Shown: positions 8,885-17,975, counted from the first letter of the stretch. The stretch: 64,000 nt of DNA from Methanosarcina baikalica (GCF_031461075.1 NZ_JAVKPK010000008.1:7448-71447); one strand, 5' to 3'. Program-made: numbers and translations. Notes: generated by a model from the sequence alone, not told the origin.

Positions 8885-9632
8885 TAGCATCCTGCATCCA
8901 TAGGTTATCGTTATCGATCTTTGCGATAAGAAATATCAAACCCCATATTAACGTAACAGCTGCAAAAATAAAGAGATAAACAGCCGGTTCGTTTACATCT
9001 ATAGTTCCCAGTGAATGAAAGATCAACAGTATTGCAGAGAAAAACAATAGGAAAACTCTGTATAAAAAAGGCCTGATATCCTTTTTTCCTTCTATTTTGT
9101 TACCTGTGTAAATACTACCTTTTAACTCACCGGTCCCAAATGGAAATAACCACTTGATGCCGGAAACCGTGCAGGAATCTTCGAGTAGGTGTAAGAATTG
9201 ACCAGATATCAAACCTAAAAATAAGAAACCTATAAGAGTAGCATTTATTTCATGGAAAATAAAATAGCCAACTATTGTTGTCAACAGAGTGAGTAAAAAA
9301 GAACTTATGAATACCCCAATCGGAGAATGCATTACGCCTCTATGTTGCTCCTCTACTACGTATTCAAGATTCATTTTTTCTTTAAAATTGAAGAAGCTGA
9401 AAGAAAAAACTATCAGCTTATGAAGAGGAACCATGATATAATAAATGATTTTGAAATCATAGTGTAACTTGGGCTTTCCATCACTGTCTGCATCAGGTGC
9501 CAGCGAGCCTATGAGAGCAGCCACAAGTACACAGAGGGCGTATACAGGCTGCGAGTTCTCTGAAAATATCAGTGGAATCGTAAATGGAAATACTGTTCCA
9601 AGTGTTATAGAAACATGATCTTTACCCAACAT
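8796..9632 (-). CDS. YdjM-like membrane-bound metal-dependent hydrolase (DUF457)
   Basis: A 278-residue integral membrane protein with about five to six hydrophobic segments. Candidate metal-binding motifs of the DUF457/YdjM family are present: KDHVSITLG near the N-terminus, SLAPDADSDG at about 44-53, EEQHRGVMHSP at about 93-104 and GQFLHLLEDS at about 143-152. Members are thought to act on lipids or phosphate esters in the membrane, but the substrate is unknown. The last 30 residues are strongly basic (VRKRRKKR), and the DNA encoding this tail has been tandemly duplicated, with the second half lost by frameshift. It stands alone between the defence gene and the hdr operon. Confidence 0.8.
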   Translation of the reverse strand: MLGKDHVSITLGTVFPFTIPLIFSENSQPVYALCVLVAALIGSLAPDADSDGKPKLHYDFKIIYYIMVPLHKLIVFSFSFFNFKEKMNLEYVVEEQHRGVMHSPIGVFISSFLLTLLTTIVGYFIFHEINATLIGFLFLGLISGQFLHLLEDSCTVSGIKWLFPFGTGELKGSIYTGNKIEGKKDIRPFLYRVFLLFFSAILLIFHSLGTIDVNEPAVYLFIFAAVTLIWGLIFLIAKIDNDNLWMQDAKKVRELERAVDRIGKHDTVRKRRKKRYGN

Positions 9633-9814
9633 ATCAAAAAATATATGTCTAATTCTATATCAATTTATTTTATAAGTTATTGGGGAAATCTCAAATGAAT
9701 ATTCTGAGATAGAAGATCCCCCTCTGAATTCAGAATGGAATTCTTATACAGGCGAAGTTTTAAGCACACTCAAAACTCATATTTATTGCAGCTTACAGAT
9801 GTAATAAAGTTCTT

Positions 9815-10756
9815 TTACTGGCAGTACTTTTCCAGAAATCCTTCTAGAGGCACGGAATGAGTCTGGAAGCCGCATACTTTGTAGGGGTCAGCGCCCATGG
9901 AAAGGGCTACGAACTGGGCAATATTCATGTGCACCATATCATATTTTACGCCAAACTCTTTTTCAATAACTGGCTGGTAGCGGTCGTACTGGATATGGCA
10001 ATTCGGACACATATGGATCATAAGCTCTACGCCTGCTTTTTGAAGGCTATCGAGTTTAGTCTTTGTCACCTGAAGGGAAGTATTTTTATTAAGGTGGAGC
10101 TGAGAAAAGCCCATCCCACAGGTAAGAGTGCGGTCTTCGTACCAGCGAACCATATCGGCTCCGCAGGCTGCGGCTATAGTGTCTATTAACTGAGGGTTCT
10201 CAGGGTTGCCGAGGACATCGAGATACTTTACTTTATAGTAGTGGCAGGCATGGTGGGCTGCAGCTTTGACCCCTGAGAAGTCGAACTTCTTCTGCTCCTT
10301 GATCTTGTCGGCCTTACTTAATAGAATCTCTACTGCATGGTAGAAGTTTGTCCTTACATTCATATCGTCTTTTTCATAAACGAGGTCTTCAAGGCCGTGC
10401 TCTCTGAAGATGGAATTAACTTTTTCCCGGACCTCGGTATTATTGTTAAGAACTTCACAGGCTTCCTTGTTTATGGCATAACAGGTTGAGCAGAGGCAGG
10501 TTATATTAGGATAGCCGCATCTTTTTGCGACTGCGAAGTTCCGGGCTGCAATAGCTGTTGTTGTCAGTCCTTCAAAGATGTCAGTATAATGTCCTATCCC
10601 TGTGCAGCAGGACTGCTCATCGTTTATACAGTAATCAATTCCAAGTCTATCGAACACGTAACGAGTGGAAGTTTCTACTCCCGGGTACTCCTGCCCGACC
10701 ATACAGCTTTTAAATAATAAGAGCTGCCTGTCCGGTATATTCTCTATCGTTTTCAA
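9815..10756 (-). CDS. hdrB: soluble CoB-CoM heterodisulfide reductase, subunit B
   Basis: Carries the non-cubane [4Fe-4S] clusters that reduce the CoM-S-S-CoB disulfide formed in methanogenesis. It is 313 residues long with two CCG-type cysteine sets. The first is complete: C18, C50-C51, C89 and C92. The second has C171, C213, C250 and C253, but the residue before C213 is threonine (LTCGMGF) where the family has a second cysteine, so one ligand of the second cluster is absent. The start is TTG at 10756, preceded by GGAG, and overlaps hdrC by 47 bases. It is the last gene of the hdrA-hdrC-hdrB transcript. Confidence 0.93.
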   Translation of the reverse strand: MKTIENIPDRQLLLFKSCMVGQEYPGVETSTRYVFDRLGIDYCINDEQSCCTGIGHYTDIFEGLTTTAIAARNFAVAKRCGYPNITCLCSTCYAINKEACEVLNNNTEVREKVNSIFREHGLEDLVYEKDDMNVRTNFYHAVEILLSKADKIKEQKKFDFSGVKAAAHHACHYYKVKYLDVLGNPENPQLIDTIAAACGADMVRWYEDRTLTCGMGFSQLHLNKNTSLQVTKTKLDSLQKAGVELMIHMCPNCHIQYDRYQPVIEKEFGVKYDMVHMNIAQFVALSMGADPYKVCGFQTHSVPLEGFLEKYCQ

Positions 10757-11420
10757 AGCTGAAATCTCCGCTCTTGTCTTCTTTTTTCACACATTGGTTC
10801 TTCAGGAGCTGATGCAAACGTTTTTCCTGAATCTTTGCTTTGAGCCATTTTTCTCTTTCAAAATAACCTGTTCCTTCAAGAATAGCCTGAACTTCTCCAT
10901 GGGTATTCCTGATATCCCTGGAACTGAGCCCTAGTTCGACACGGATTGATTCAATATTCTTTTTAAACTTTATCCAGTGCTCTCCGAGGTCCCTCTCCAT
11001 ATTTTTGACTCCGGGGCCCGGAATCTTGCTGGCTCCGTTCTCGGCAAGATATTCTCCTATCTCAAGGAAGTAGGCAAGTTTCTCAACCCCTATGCCCTCG
11101 TTTATAGCCATCTGCCTGAGCACCTGTACAATTGTTACAGGGCTATTATTCCTGGGACAACGCAGGTTACAGGAATAGCAGTAGAAGCAAGACCATATCA
11201 TTTCGGACTCAAGCACACTGCGGTCGTTTTCTAGTACCTTTTTCACGATCTGGCGAGGGCTGTAATCAGTAAAGCGGGCTGCTGGACAGGAAGCAGTGCA
11301 GGCTCCGCACTGGATGCAGCGGTCAAGCCCAAGAGAATCGGGTGTCCGGATGCTTTTCTTTGCAGTCTCTGCAAGAGTTTTACATTCCGGAGTATCGTAT
11401 TCGTTTACATATGGCATCAT
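10710..11420 (-). CDS. hdrC: soluble CoB-CoM heterodisulfide reductase, subunit C
   Basis: A 236-residue iron-sulfur protein passing electrons from HdrA to HdrB. Two [4Fe-4S] motifs are intact: CIQCGACTASCP at about 35-46 and CFYCYSCNLRCP at about 78-89. The C-terminal 60 residues are charged and extend past the usual HdrC core, reading through the start of hdrB in another frame. Its ATG overlaps the hdrA stop by 4 bases (ATGA), so translation is coupled. Confidence 0.95.
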   Translation of the reverse strand: MMPYVNEYDTPECKTLAETAKKSIRTPDSLGLDRCIQCGACTASCPAARFTDYSPRQIVKKVLENDRSVLESEMIWSCFYCYSCNLRCPRNNSPVTIVQVLRQMAINEGIGVEKLAYFLEIGEYLAENGASKIPGPGVKNMERDLGEHWIKFKKNIESIRVELGLSSRDIRNTHGEVQAILEGTGYFEREKWLKAKIQEKRLHQLLKNQCVKKEDKSGDFSFENDREYTGQAALII

Positions 11421-13834
11421 TTGATCATCTCTCCTTCCCGGGCAAGGCTGGTAAAAGTGCCTGCAAGCCCTTTTGTATTTGGAACATAAGCTTTTTTGAA
11501 ATAGAGCCGGTTTCCTGAATCTCCCAGCTCTTTTTTTAATTTCTCGAAATGGCTGACAGTTAAAGGATATACAATCTCGGCTTTAGGGCTGTCAGGGGGA
11601 TCTTCAATAAAGAGTACAGAAGATGCCCCACATTTGAAGGCGTGAAGTAGCAGATCTTTGTCCACAACAAGGTTTGTGGGTACCTTGATCAACTTGACAT
11701 TTGAGGGATAGCTCAGCACGCTATTTCCTATATTATCGCAGGTCAAGGATGCAATCCCGCTGTTTACGAAGCCAAGCAGGTCTCCCTCTTTAAGTATACC
11801 CTCAATTTCGGCTTTTAGCTGAGTTTTCGTGAAGCTTGCGATCTGAATAGCCCCGTTTTGACAGAGTTCAGTGCAATATCCGCAGCCTGTACAGACCAGC
11901 GGGTCTACGACAATCTTTCCATTCTCTTTTAAAGAAAAAGCATCAAACGGGCACTTGAGACATTCCTTACACTGAGCACAGAGAAGCTGGTTTATAGTCG
12001 GAATTTCATTTACCAGTGCTTTTGGGCTGTCCGCAATAAAGGCCCTTCCTCTTACCGCTGCAAGCCCTGCCTGGGAAATAGTGTCTGTAACATCTTTAGG
12101 GCTCTGAGCAGTGCCGCAGACAAAGATCCCGTCGAGTGAACTATCTACAGGTTTCAATTTCGAATGTCTCTCCTTAAGAAAGCCACTTTCGTCCTGGCTC
12201 AAGTTCAGTACACTGGCAATTTTTCTGGTCCCTCTGGAAGGGATCATGGCTGCAGAGAGTACAACGAGATCTGCAGGAATCTCCTTTATCCTCTGGTCCA
12301 GGGTATCTTCAATTCTTACAACAAGACTCTTATCCGGCTTTTCCACAATTTCGGCAGGTCTTCCCCTTACAAAGTTGACTCCCATATCCTGGACTGCGCG
12401 ATAGTAATTCTCGTAGAAACCAAGAGCTCGCAGATCAATATAGCAAATTGTTATTTCTGTGCCTGGATATTTTTTGAGTATCAGGCTCGAGTGTTTTAGG
12501 GCTGCCATGCAGCAGTACCTGGAACAGTAACGATTTCCACCTTCTTTTTCATCTCTCGAACCCACACACTGGATCATAACTATTCTTTTAGGTGTTCCGG
12601 TTCCATTTGAGTTGTCAGAAGGATTGTCAGAGGAATTCTTACTTCCACAAGTGCCTGTTGAAGATCGGACAGCCTCACAAGCCATGCTGAAATCAGAAGG
12701 CTTGAGCAGCATCCCTTTTGTAGGGCCGTTAATTCCAAGCATTCTGGCGAGTTCCATCTGCGTCATCACGTTTTTGAAAATCCCGTACCCGTACTGAGGT
12801 TTTTGGGATGCATCATACTCGTCAAAGCCGGTAGCAACAATAACTGCACCAACATTGAGGTCAATAATCTCTTCCTTTTGCAAAAAATCAATTGCTCCGG
12901 ATTTACAGACCTCTGCGCATTTTCCGCAGGTTTCACCATTCAGCTGCAGACAGTGATCAGGATCTATGCAGTAAGTCTTCGGCACTGATTGGGAAAAACG
13001 CAGGGAAATTGCTTTTTTGTCCATGTGTCCGCAGTTGAACTCATTTTCAACCAGGACAGGACAGACATGGCTGCATCGACCACAGCCGGTACATTTATCC
13101 TGCACGTATCTCGGTTTTTTCCTGAGCCTGACCGTGAAGTTGCCGGCGCTTCCGCTTAAGCGATCCACCTCAGTCCAGGTTAGAAGGGTTATTTTCGGGT
13201 TAGCTACTACCTCATTCATCAGTGGGCTAAGTGAGCACATTGCGCACTCTTCCGCAAGCTTGTCAGGAGAAAAGACCTTGCCTATTTTTGCCATATTCCC
13301 ACCTATACTGGAATCTTTCTCAACGAGGTAGGTGGAAATTCCATTATCTGCAAGGTTCACTGCCGCAGTTATCCCTGCAATCCCTCCGCCAATAACGAGG
13401 GCCTGTGGAGCGATGTCAACTTTTATTTCTTCAAGGGGCTCGATATTTTCCAGGCGTCTGAGTTTTCCCCGAAGAAGTGAGAGAGCTTTTTCAGTAGCTT
13501 CGGCTTTATCTGGATGTACCCAGGCACAGTGTTCCCTGAGGTTTGCAATTTCGAGCATTGCTCTGTTAAGTCCTGCCTCCTGAATACATTTTTTAAAAAG
13601 AGTGCCATGTTTGGAAGGAGTACACGAGCCTATAACTATCCGGTCCAGGTTCCCTTCAGAGATCTTATTTTTGATCAGGGTCTGTCCCTCTCTTGAACAA
13701 AGATACTCGTAATCGAAGACTGGAACCCCTTCTGCCTGCAGGGTTTTCTTAAGATAATTTATATCAATATGTTCGGAAATATTCCCACTGCAATGGCAGA
13801 TAAATACAGCGGTTTTGTCCAGGGCAGCATTCAT
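11417..13834 (-). CDS. hdrA: soluble CoB-CoM heterodisulfide reductase, subunit A, with cysteine-poor MvhD-like tail
   Basis: The FAD-containing electron-bifurcating or electron-entry subunit. 805 residues. The FAD-binding motif VIGGGIAGITAAVN is at 147-160. Ferredoxin-type clusters are at CTGCGRCSHVCP (248-259), around C289-C310, CAQCKECLKCP (619-629) and CTGCGYCTELC (648-658). After residue about 684 the sequence follows the fold of the MvhD hydrogenase delta subunit (YPSNVKLIKVPTNLVVDKD, HAFKCGASSVLFIED), but nearly all of its cluster cysteines are gone. A low-complexity serine/asparagine insert lies at 391-414. No hydrogenase gene is adjacent; in Methanosarcina such HdrABC enzymes are linked to ferredoxin or F420 chemistry. 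Confidence 0.94.
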   Translation of the reverse strand: MNAALDKTAVFICHCSGNISEHIDINYLKKTLQAEGVPVFDYEYLCSREGQTLIKNKISEGNLDRIVIGSCTPSKHGTLFKKCIQEAGLNRAMLEIANLREHCAWVHPDKAEATEKALSLLRGKLRRLENIEPLEEIKVDIAPQALVIGGGIAGITAAVNLADNGISTYLVEKDSSIGGNMAKIGKVFSPDKLAEECAMCSLSPLMNEVVANPKITLLTWTEVDRLSGSAGNFTVRLRKKPRYVQDKCTGCGRCSHVCPVLVENEFNCGHMDKKAISLRFSQSVPKTYCIDPDHCLQLNGETCGKCAEVCKSGAIDFLQKEEIIDLNVGAVIVATGFDEYDASQKPQYGYGIFKNVMTQMELARMLGINGPTKGMLLKPSDFSMACEAVRSSTGTCGSKNSSDNPSDNSNGTGTPKRIVMIQCVGSRDEKEGGNRYCSRYCCMAALKHSSLILKKYPGTEITICYIDLRALGFYENYYRAVQDMGVNFVRGRPAEIVEKPDKSLVVRIEDTLDQRIKEIPADLVVLSAAMIPSRGTRKIASVLNLSQDESGFLKERHSKLKPVDSSLDGIFVCGTAQSPKDVTDTISQAGLAAVRGRAFIADSPKALVNEIPTINQLLCAQCKECLKCPFDAFSLKENGKIVVDPLVCTGCGYCTELCQNGAIQIASFTKTQLKAEIEGILKEGDLLGFVNSGIASLTCDNIGNSVLSYPSNVKLIKVPTNLVVDKDLLLHAFKCGASSVLFIEDPPDSPKAEIVYPLTVSHFEKLKKELGDSGNRLYFKKAYVPNTKGLAGTFTSLAREGEMIK

Positions 13835-14399
13835 TATACTAAATCTTTCAGGGATTTGTATTTAATACTTACCAGAATAATAAAAATATTGTCACAAAAA
13901 GGAAAGAATACAACAAATATTAACCCAAAAGAGACATTTTTCGAGAGAAACGTACACTTAAACTCTCCCTCTACTTTATTCTGATTATAATTATATTCCT
14001 GAACAAAGAAATACTATAATAAGAAATGCATTTCTTCTATATAAATAAAAGCTTGCAGGAATCTGGACTCTATAACTTATTTTTCTTCCTGTATTTTCCA
14101 GGGTATTAATGTATAAGAGTTTAGGACCTCCTATTGTAAGAACTCTTTTATAGGCATATAATTATATATATGGAGAAAGTATTATTATTATTATTATTTA
14201 AATCAACTGAGGAAAACAGATTTTGTGAGATACTCCCACAGATCCGAAACTCATATAAATAGAAATATATTTTCTAAGGCAATAAATAACTCTTTGAAAA
14301 TAACTTATCTAAAATAATATGTTTCTATTGATCTGGTAATACTGGATAAAAAAGGATATCGAAAGCAAGTGGAAGTTATTCTTTCGGTATAAACGGTAG
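13835..14399. other. 565-bp non-coding region between hdrA and the first regulator
   Basis: A strongly AT-rich divergent spacer. It contains TATA-like stretches (for example near 14160-14172, ATAATTATATATATGG) and an (ATT)n run at about 14184-14201. No open frame with a ribosome site is convincing. It must hold the hdrA promoter and a long leader for the regulator gene. Confidence 0.45.
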
Positions 14400-14801
14400 A
14401 TGATAGTTGTGGCAGATGATGGGTTTATATTAGAGGACAGCGGCTTTAAAATGGGAGAGGTTGAATACGAAATGGTGGAGCTTTTGAGAAGTCTTAATAT
14501 CAACAGACCAGTTGCTCTCACTCTTGCGTGCCTCTCCAAAGGAGAAGAAATTTCTTCCCAGTGTATCGAAATGGTATCAGGCTTGAGACAGCCTGAAGTC
14601 AGCATTGCAATGCGCTATCTTCGCGAAAATGACTGGGTAGACATGCGAGAAGAAAAGAAGAATCAGGGCAAAGGCAGGCCGGTTAAGCTGTACAAACTAG
14701 TTGTCCGAATGGAAACAATTGTTGACACAATAGAAGAAAACGTGATGGCTCAAAGTAAGGCCGTGCTCCAGAACATAGAACGCCTTAAGAATCTTTCCTG
14801 A
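14400..14801 (+). CDS. winged-helix transcriptional regulator (first of a tandem pair)
   Basis: A 133-residue DNA-binding protein. The central region (about 35-105) is a winged helix: helices around RPVALTLACLSKG and SSQCIEMVSGLRQPEVSIAM (recognition helix), then a wing, MREEKKNQGKGRPVKLYKL. A C-terminal helix (about 110-133) probably dimerises. It belongs to the ArsR/TrmB-like archaeal regulators; the ligand is unknown. A close paralogue lies 670 bases downstream in the same direction. No strong ribosome site is seen, so the exact start is uncertain. It lies divergent to the hdrA operon, which makes that operon a possible target. Confidence 0.8.
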   Translation: MIVVADDGFILEDSGFKMGEVEYEMVELLRSLNINRPVALTLACLSKGEEISSQCIEMVSGLRQPEVSIAMRYLRENDWVDMREEKKNQGKGRPVKLYKLVVRMETIVDTIEENVMAQSKAVLQNIERLKNLS

Positions 14802-15472
14802 AAGTCGATTTAGAAGCTGACATATCAGAAGCATTTTTCATAAAAATTACAGGAAAATTTTATTCTCATTATAATATCCCGGTCCTAACCCGGAAATAGT
14901 TTCTCACATCATATCTAAATATAAAGTAATTCAAACTTTATTTACATTCTTATAACATCTCTTTTTTCATCCAAAACTGAATTTTAATAATACAAAACTG
15001 AAATCTTTCAAATACAAAGTATAAAATACAAAAGTATACCAAAAAGAAACATTTCAGTAGATATGAAAAGTGCGTCTCGCGAGCTTAATTAAATTTCACT
15101 TTAATAGGGTTCTACAGCTTCTTTTCACATCCAACTAATTTTAGTAAGCTAACGCTGAAAAAAACACTGTAGCTCATTTCAGGTCTTCCTCAATGTCGAA
15201 TTCTTTTTTTTTGAATGTTACTATTTTCAGGGCAGATTGGAGTTTTTTAAAGAATTTCATGGCAACTTGCAAATATTTTCACATTAGAAAACCGAAGTTG
15301 TAAACCTGAACCGATAAATATATACAGCAATATACAGCATCTGCTGGGTGCATCCAGAACGATTAAACAGTAAAAACACTCTCAAATATGAGTATAAATC
15401 GATAAATATTAAACTGAAACATAAGTAGATATTTATATTAATTGACTCTATAATCGTTCTTCGGGTGATTAA
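14802..15472. other. 671-bp non-coding region between the two regulators
   Basis: No gene is supported. TATA-like sequences appear at about 15313-15325 (GATAAATATATAC) and 15428-15440, giving a leader of roughly 20-130 bases for the second regulator. The rest is AT-rich with no clear hairpin. Confidence 0.4.
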
Positions 15473-15886
15473 ATGGTAGATGAACGTGGTTTAGCTATAG
15501 AATTTGCTAACCTAAAGGATGAGACCCCAATAACCATGGGATCAAGCGAATATGAAATGATAGAATTATTCAGAAGAATCAATGTCAGCAGGCCAATTGC
15601 TCTTACTCTTACCTGTCTTGCAAAAGGAAGGGAAATTTCTTCCCAGAGCATTGAAATGATATCAGGCCTGAGGCAGCCTGAAGTCAGTGTCGCAATGCGT
15701 TACCTCCGCGAAAACAACTGGATTAATATTCGGGAAGAAAAAAAATCAAAAGGTAAGGGCAGACCGATAAAGCTGTACAGGCTCATAGTCCCAATGGATC
15801 GCATTGTCAGTAAGATTGAAGAAGAAATCATAGCCGAAAGTAGACTTGTGCTGAGGAATATCGAACGCCTGAAGCACATTGCCTGA
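15473..15886 (+). CDS. winged-helix transcriptional regulator (second of a tandem pair)
   Basis: A 137-residue paralogue of the preceding regulator. They match closely from SSEYEMIELFRRIN to the C-terminus, with the recognition helix SGLRQPEVSVAMRYLRENN and basic wing KKSKGKGRPIKLYRL nearly identical. N-termini differ in the first 20 residues. The start ATG follows GGGTGAT. Such near-identical recognition helices suggest overlapping DNA targets, while the differing N- and C-terminal segments could give different inputs or heterodimers. Confidence 0.82.
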   Translation: MVDERGLAIEFANLKDETPITMGSSEYEMIELFRRINVSRPIALTLTCLAKGREISSQSIEMISGLRQPEVSVAMRYLRENNWINIREEKKSKGKGRPIKLYRLIVPMDRIVSKIEEEIIAESRLVLRNIERLKHIA

Positions 15887-16592
15887 AATTTATGATAGGG
15901 AATAGAATGGCCCTGGGACTCGATGCGAGTTTCATACAAGAAAGTATCTTGACTCTTACTATTCAAAGCCGTCCTGTCTTGAAGGGGATTCATCCCTACC
16001 CCAACTTTTTACTAACTGCCAACTCTTTTGCTTCAATAAATATTCCTTATTAACAACTCTTTTCTCAAAAGCATCTTTCGTTAAAATTTAATTTTCCTGT
16101 CTTAGTTTATTTTTTCTTGTCTGAACTTATGTTCCCTGTCTGAGAACTTGATCTCGATTAATTTTCAGAGCTTAATCATATCTTCAACTATAAGCCACTC
16201 ATAAGTTACGGAGTTAAATTTCATTAGTAAAAGGAAAGAAAGAGAAAATGATTATAAAAAATATACGTAAATAAAGAGATGGGTAAAGTATGAAAATAAA
16301 ATATAGAAACCGGTAGATAGAATATGGCAGATTGAATATAAGAGGATCCCATTTGGATTCGGTTAAGGTTTAAAACGTCAAAAAGTGTTATTTTTTATGC
16401 CATATATCTAAGAATTCAGTTGGAAAATCGCTATACGTGGTATTCGAAGTTATGCATAAAATTCGTTAACCAACGCTAAAAGAAGAGGATCCTAAATATA
16501 AAATTAAGAGAATCTAAAAGCGAAAGAAAAATAAGGATTCATAAAATCGGACAACAGAATAAAAGAAATGTGGTAGAAATTCAAAGAAAATG
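15887..16592. other. 706-bp non-coding region downstream of the regulators
   Basis: AT-rich sequence between the second regulator and the tRNA pair. No open frame with a plausible start and no known RNA was recognised. Purine-rich repeats of AGAAAGAGAAAA type occur at 16222-16260 and 16510-16560. Confidence 0.4.
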
Positions 16593-16669
16593 TGGTGGGC
16601 CCGCTGCGATTCGAACGCAGGACCTCACGGTTATCAGCCGTGCGCTCCACCAGGCTAAGCTACGGGCCC
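16593..16669 (-). tRNA. tRNA-Ile (GAT), CCA encoded
   Basis: On the minus strand the gene begins GGGCCCGTAGCTTAGCC and ends GCGGGCCCACCA. The 7-bp acceptor stem is perfect, the anticodon stem-loop CACGGCTGATAACCGTG gives anticodon GAT, and the T arm GCGTTCGAATCGC is standard. The CCA end is encoded (TGG at 16593-16595 on the plus strand). Confidence 0.95.
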
Positions 16670-16732
16670 TAATTGAAGGGTAAATGCAGTTATAAAACCT
16701 TAAATTTCTCTGGAAAAGAGATTATTAAATTA

Positions 16733-16809
16733 TGGTGGGCCCGCTGCGATTCGAACGCAGGACCTCACGGTTATCAGCCGTGCGCTCCACCAGGCTAAGC
16801 TACGGGCCC
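16733..16809 (-). tRNA. tRNA-Ile (GAT), second identical copy
   Basis: Base-for-base identical to the copy at 16593-16669, including the encoded CCA, and 63 bases upstream of it on the same strand. The two are probably transcribed together from a promoter to the right, where TATA-like sequence occurs at about 16880-16910. Confidence 0.95.
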
Positions 16810-16980
16810 ATATATCAGGTTTTTTCGATTTATCAGACTTGAAAGGCTTTTTCGGGAAAGCGTCCCAATCAGACAACACTTTTAATACTCAATTTACTAC
16901 TTATAACTTTTGCTTGAATATTTTTAGTTTCAGAGATCCAAAAATTTATTTACAGGAAGCCGAGCAGGACTGGCGACAGT

Positions 16981-16990
16981 TTTATATAAG
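16981..16990 (+). promoter_or_regulatory. TATA box for tRNA-Ala
   Basis: TTTATATAAG lies 54 bases before the first base of tRNA-Ala. With the usual archaeal spacing of about 25 bases to the start of transcription, the primary transcript would carry a leader of roughly 25 bases. Confidence 0.5.
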
Positions 16991-17034
16991 ATATTGAGTG
17001 TATGAGGGAATGCTGATAAAGCAGAGCCTGATAT

Positions 17035-17106
17035 GGGCCGGTAGATCAGGGGTAGATCGCTACCTTGGCATGGTAGAGGCCTCGGGTTCAATTCCCGACC
17101 GGTCCA
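17035..17106 (+). tRNA. tRNA-Ala (GGC)
   Basis: Begins GGGCCGGTAGATCAGG and ends CCGACCGGTCCA. The acceptor stem pairs fully and includes a G3-U70 pair, the identity element for alanyl-tRNA synthetase. The anticodon arm CTACCTTGGCATGGTAG gives anticodon GGC, and the T arm GGGTTCAATTCCC is standard. CCA is not encoded. It is on the opposite strand to the tRNA-Ile pair. Confidence 0.95.
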
Positions 17107-17318
17107 CTTAAAAATATTTGACAGTCTAGAGCACTACTATTTTTATACTTTTTTCATGCTCATTCATAAAGTGTTAATGGAAACAAAAAACAAGGTTTTT
17201 GGATAAAAATAATTTGAAAACGTAACACTACTCATACGTAAAACAGGTTTTCAAGACAAAATTAATAATATAATTTACGAAACGTGCTACCCGGGGGAAA
17301 TATATATAGGTGAGTGGT

Positions 17319-17975
17319 TCAGCATTTTTCGGTGTACCCTGATTTGAGATATTTTTCATTATGAATACTCCTTTCCATTAATTCTCTCTGTCCAATATTG
17401 TCTTCTCCCCATTTTCGTTTCACTTCTTCACTCCATTGGAGTTTACCATCTCCAATCATAGACTTTGGAATTGCAAAAATGTTTGCTCTTATGTTTCTAG
17501 AAGTGTTGCACTTTAACCATTTATATTGATTTGTTTCCGTATCATACGCCATGTGGTAATCAAGTCTAAGCTCGCTGAGTATCTCGGAGGATTTACAGTA
17601 AATTTGTTTTTGTCCTTCCGTTGGCTCTTTTCTTTGCCTCCGCTTTCTCTTTTCTATTTCAATTTCTTCTTTTCTTATGTCTTCCAGATACCATAAACTT
17701 CTATCAACTTCACTTTTAAATACGATCAGATGCCATTTTAGAGACAGTGAATACTGCTTTTTCATAAGCCCATGTAATTCGGCGATTAGATCAAAGTCGT
17801 TTGTTATGCTTTCAATTTCTTTCATTAGTTGTTTCATTCTGGCCAGATTTGTCTTCTGTCTTTCTTGACTTGTTACCATAACTACCCACGACATATTCAT
17901 TTTTATTACACTGTTATGCACGAAATCATACTTTAAACCTTTGTTAGTAAAGGATAAAATGTGAAAATTAGCCAA
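17319..17975 (-). CDS. hypothetical protein
   Basis: I do not recognise this 218-residue protein. It has no signal peptide or membrane segment. A central charged, coiled-coil-like stretch (about 75-120, rich in E, K and R, with IRKEEIEIEKRKRRQRKE) is followed by a region with conserved-looking aromatic residues (LRLDYHMAYDTETNQYKW). The codon at 17975 is TTG without a clear ribosome site, so translation may begin at an internal ATG (residue 26). It sits beside a tRNA cluster and a decayed gene, a setting common for acquired DNA. Confidence 0.5.
   Translation of the reverse strand: MANFHILSFTNKGLKYDFVHNSVIKMNMSWVVMVTSQERQKTNLARMKQLMKEIESITNDFDLIAELHGLMKKQYSLSLKWHLIVFKSEVDRSLWYLEDIRKEEIEIEKRKRRQRKEPTEGQKQIYCKSSEILSELRLDYHMAYDTETNQYKWLKCNTSRNIRANIFAIPKSMIGDGKLQWSEEVKRKWGEDNIGQRELMERSIHNEKYLKSGYTEKC

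Noticed and set aside
12111..12499. Forward reading frames of about 100 residues opposite hdrA
   Set aside because: They are antisense shadows of hdrA with no ribosome site and no recognisable domain.
14160..14205. An origin of replication from the AT-rich (ATT)n tract upstream of the regulator
   Set aside because: No origin recognition box pairs and no Orc1/Cdc6 gene are nearby.
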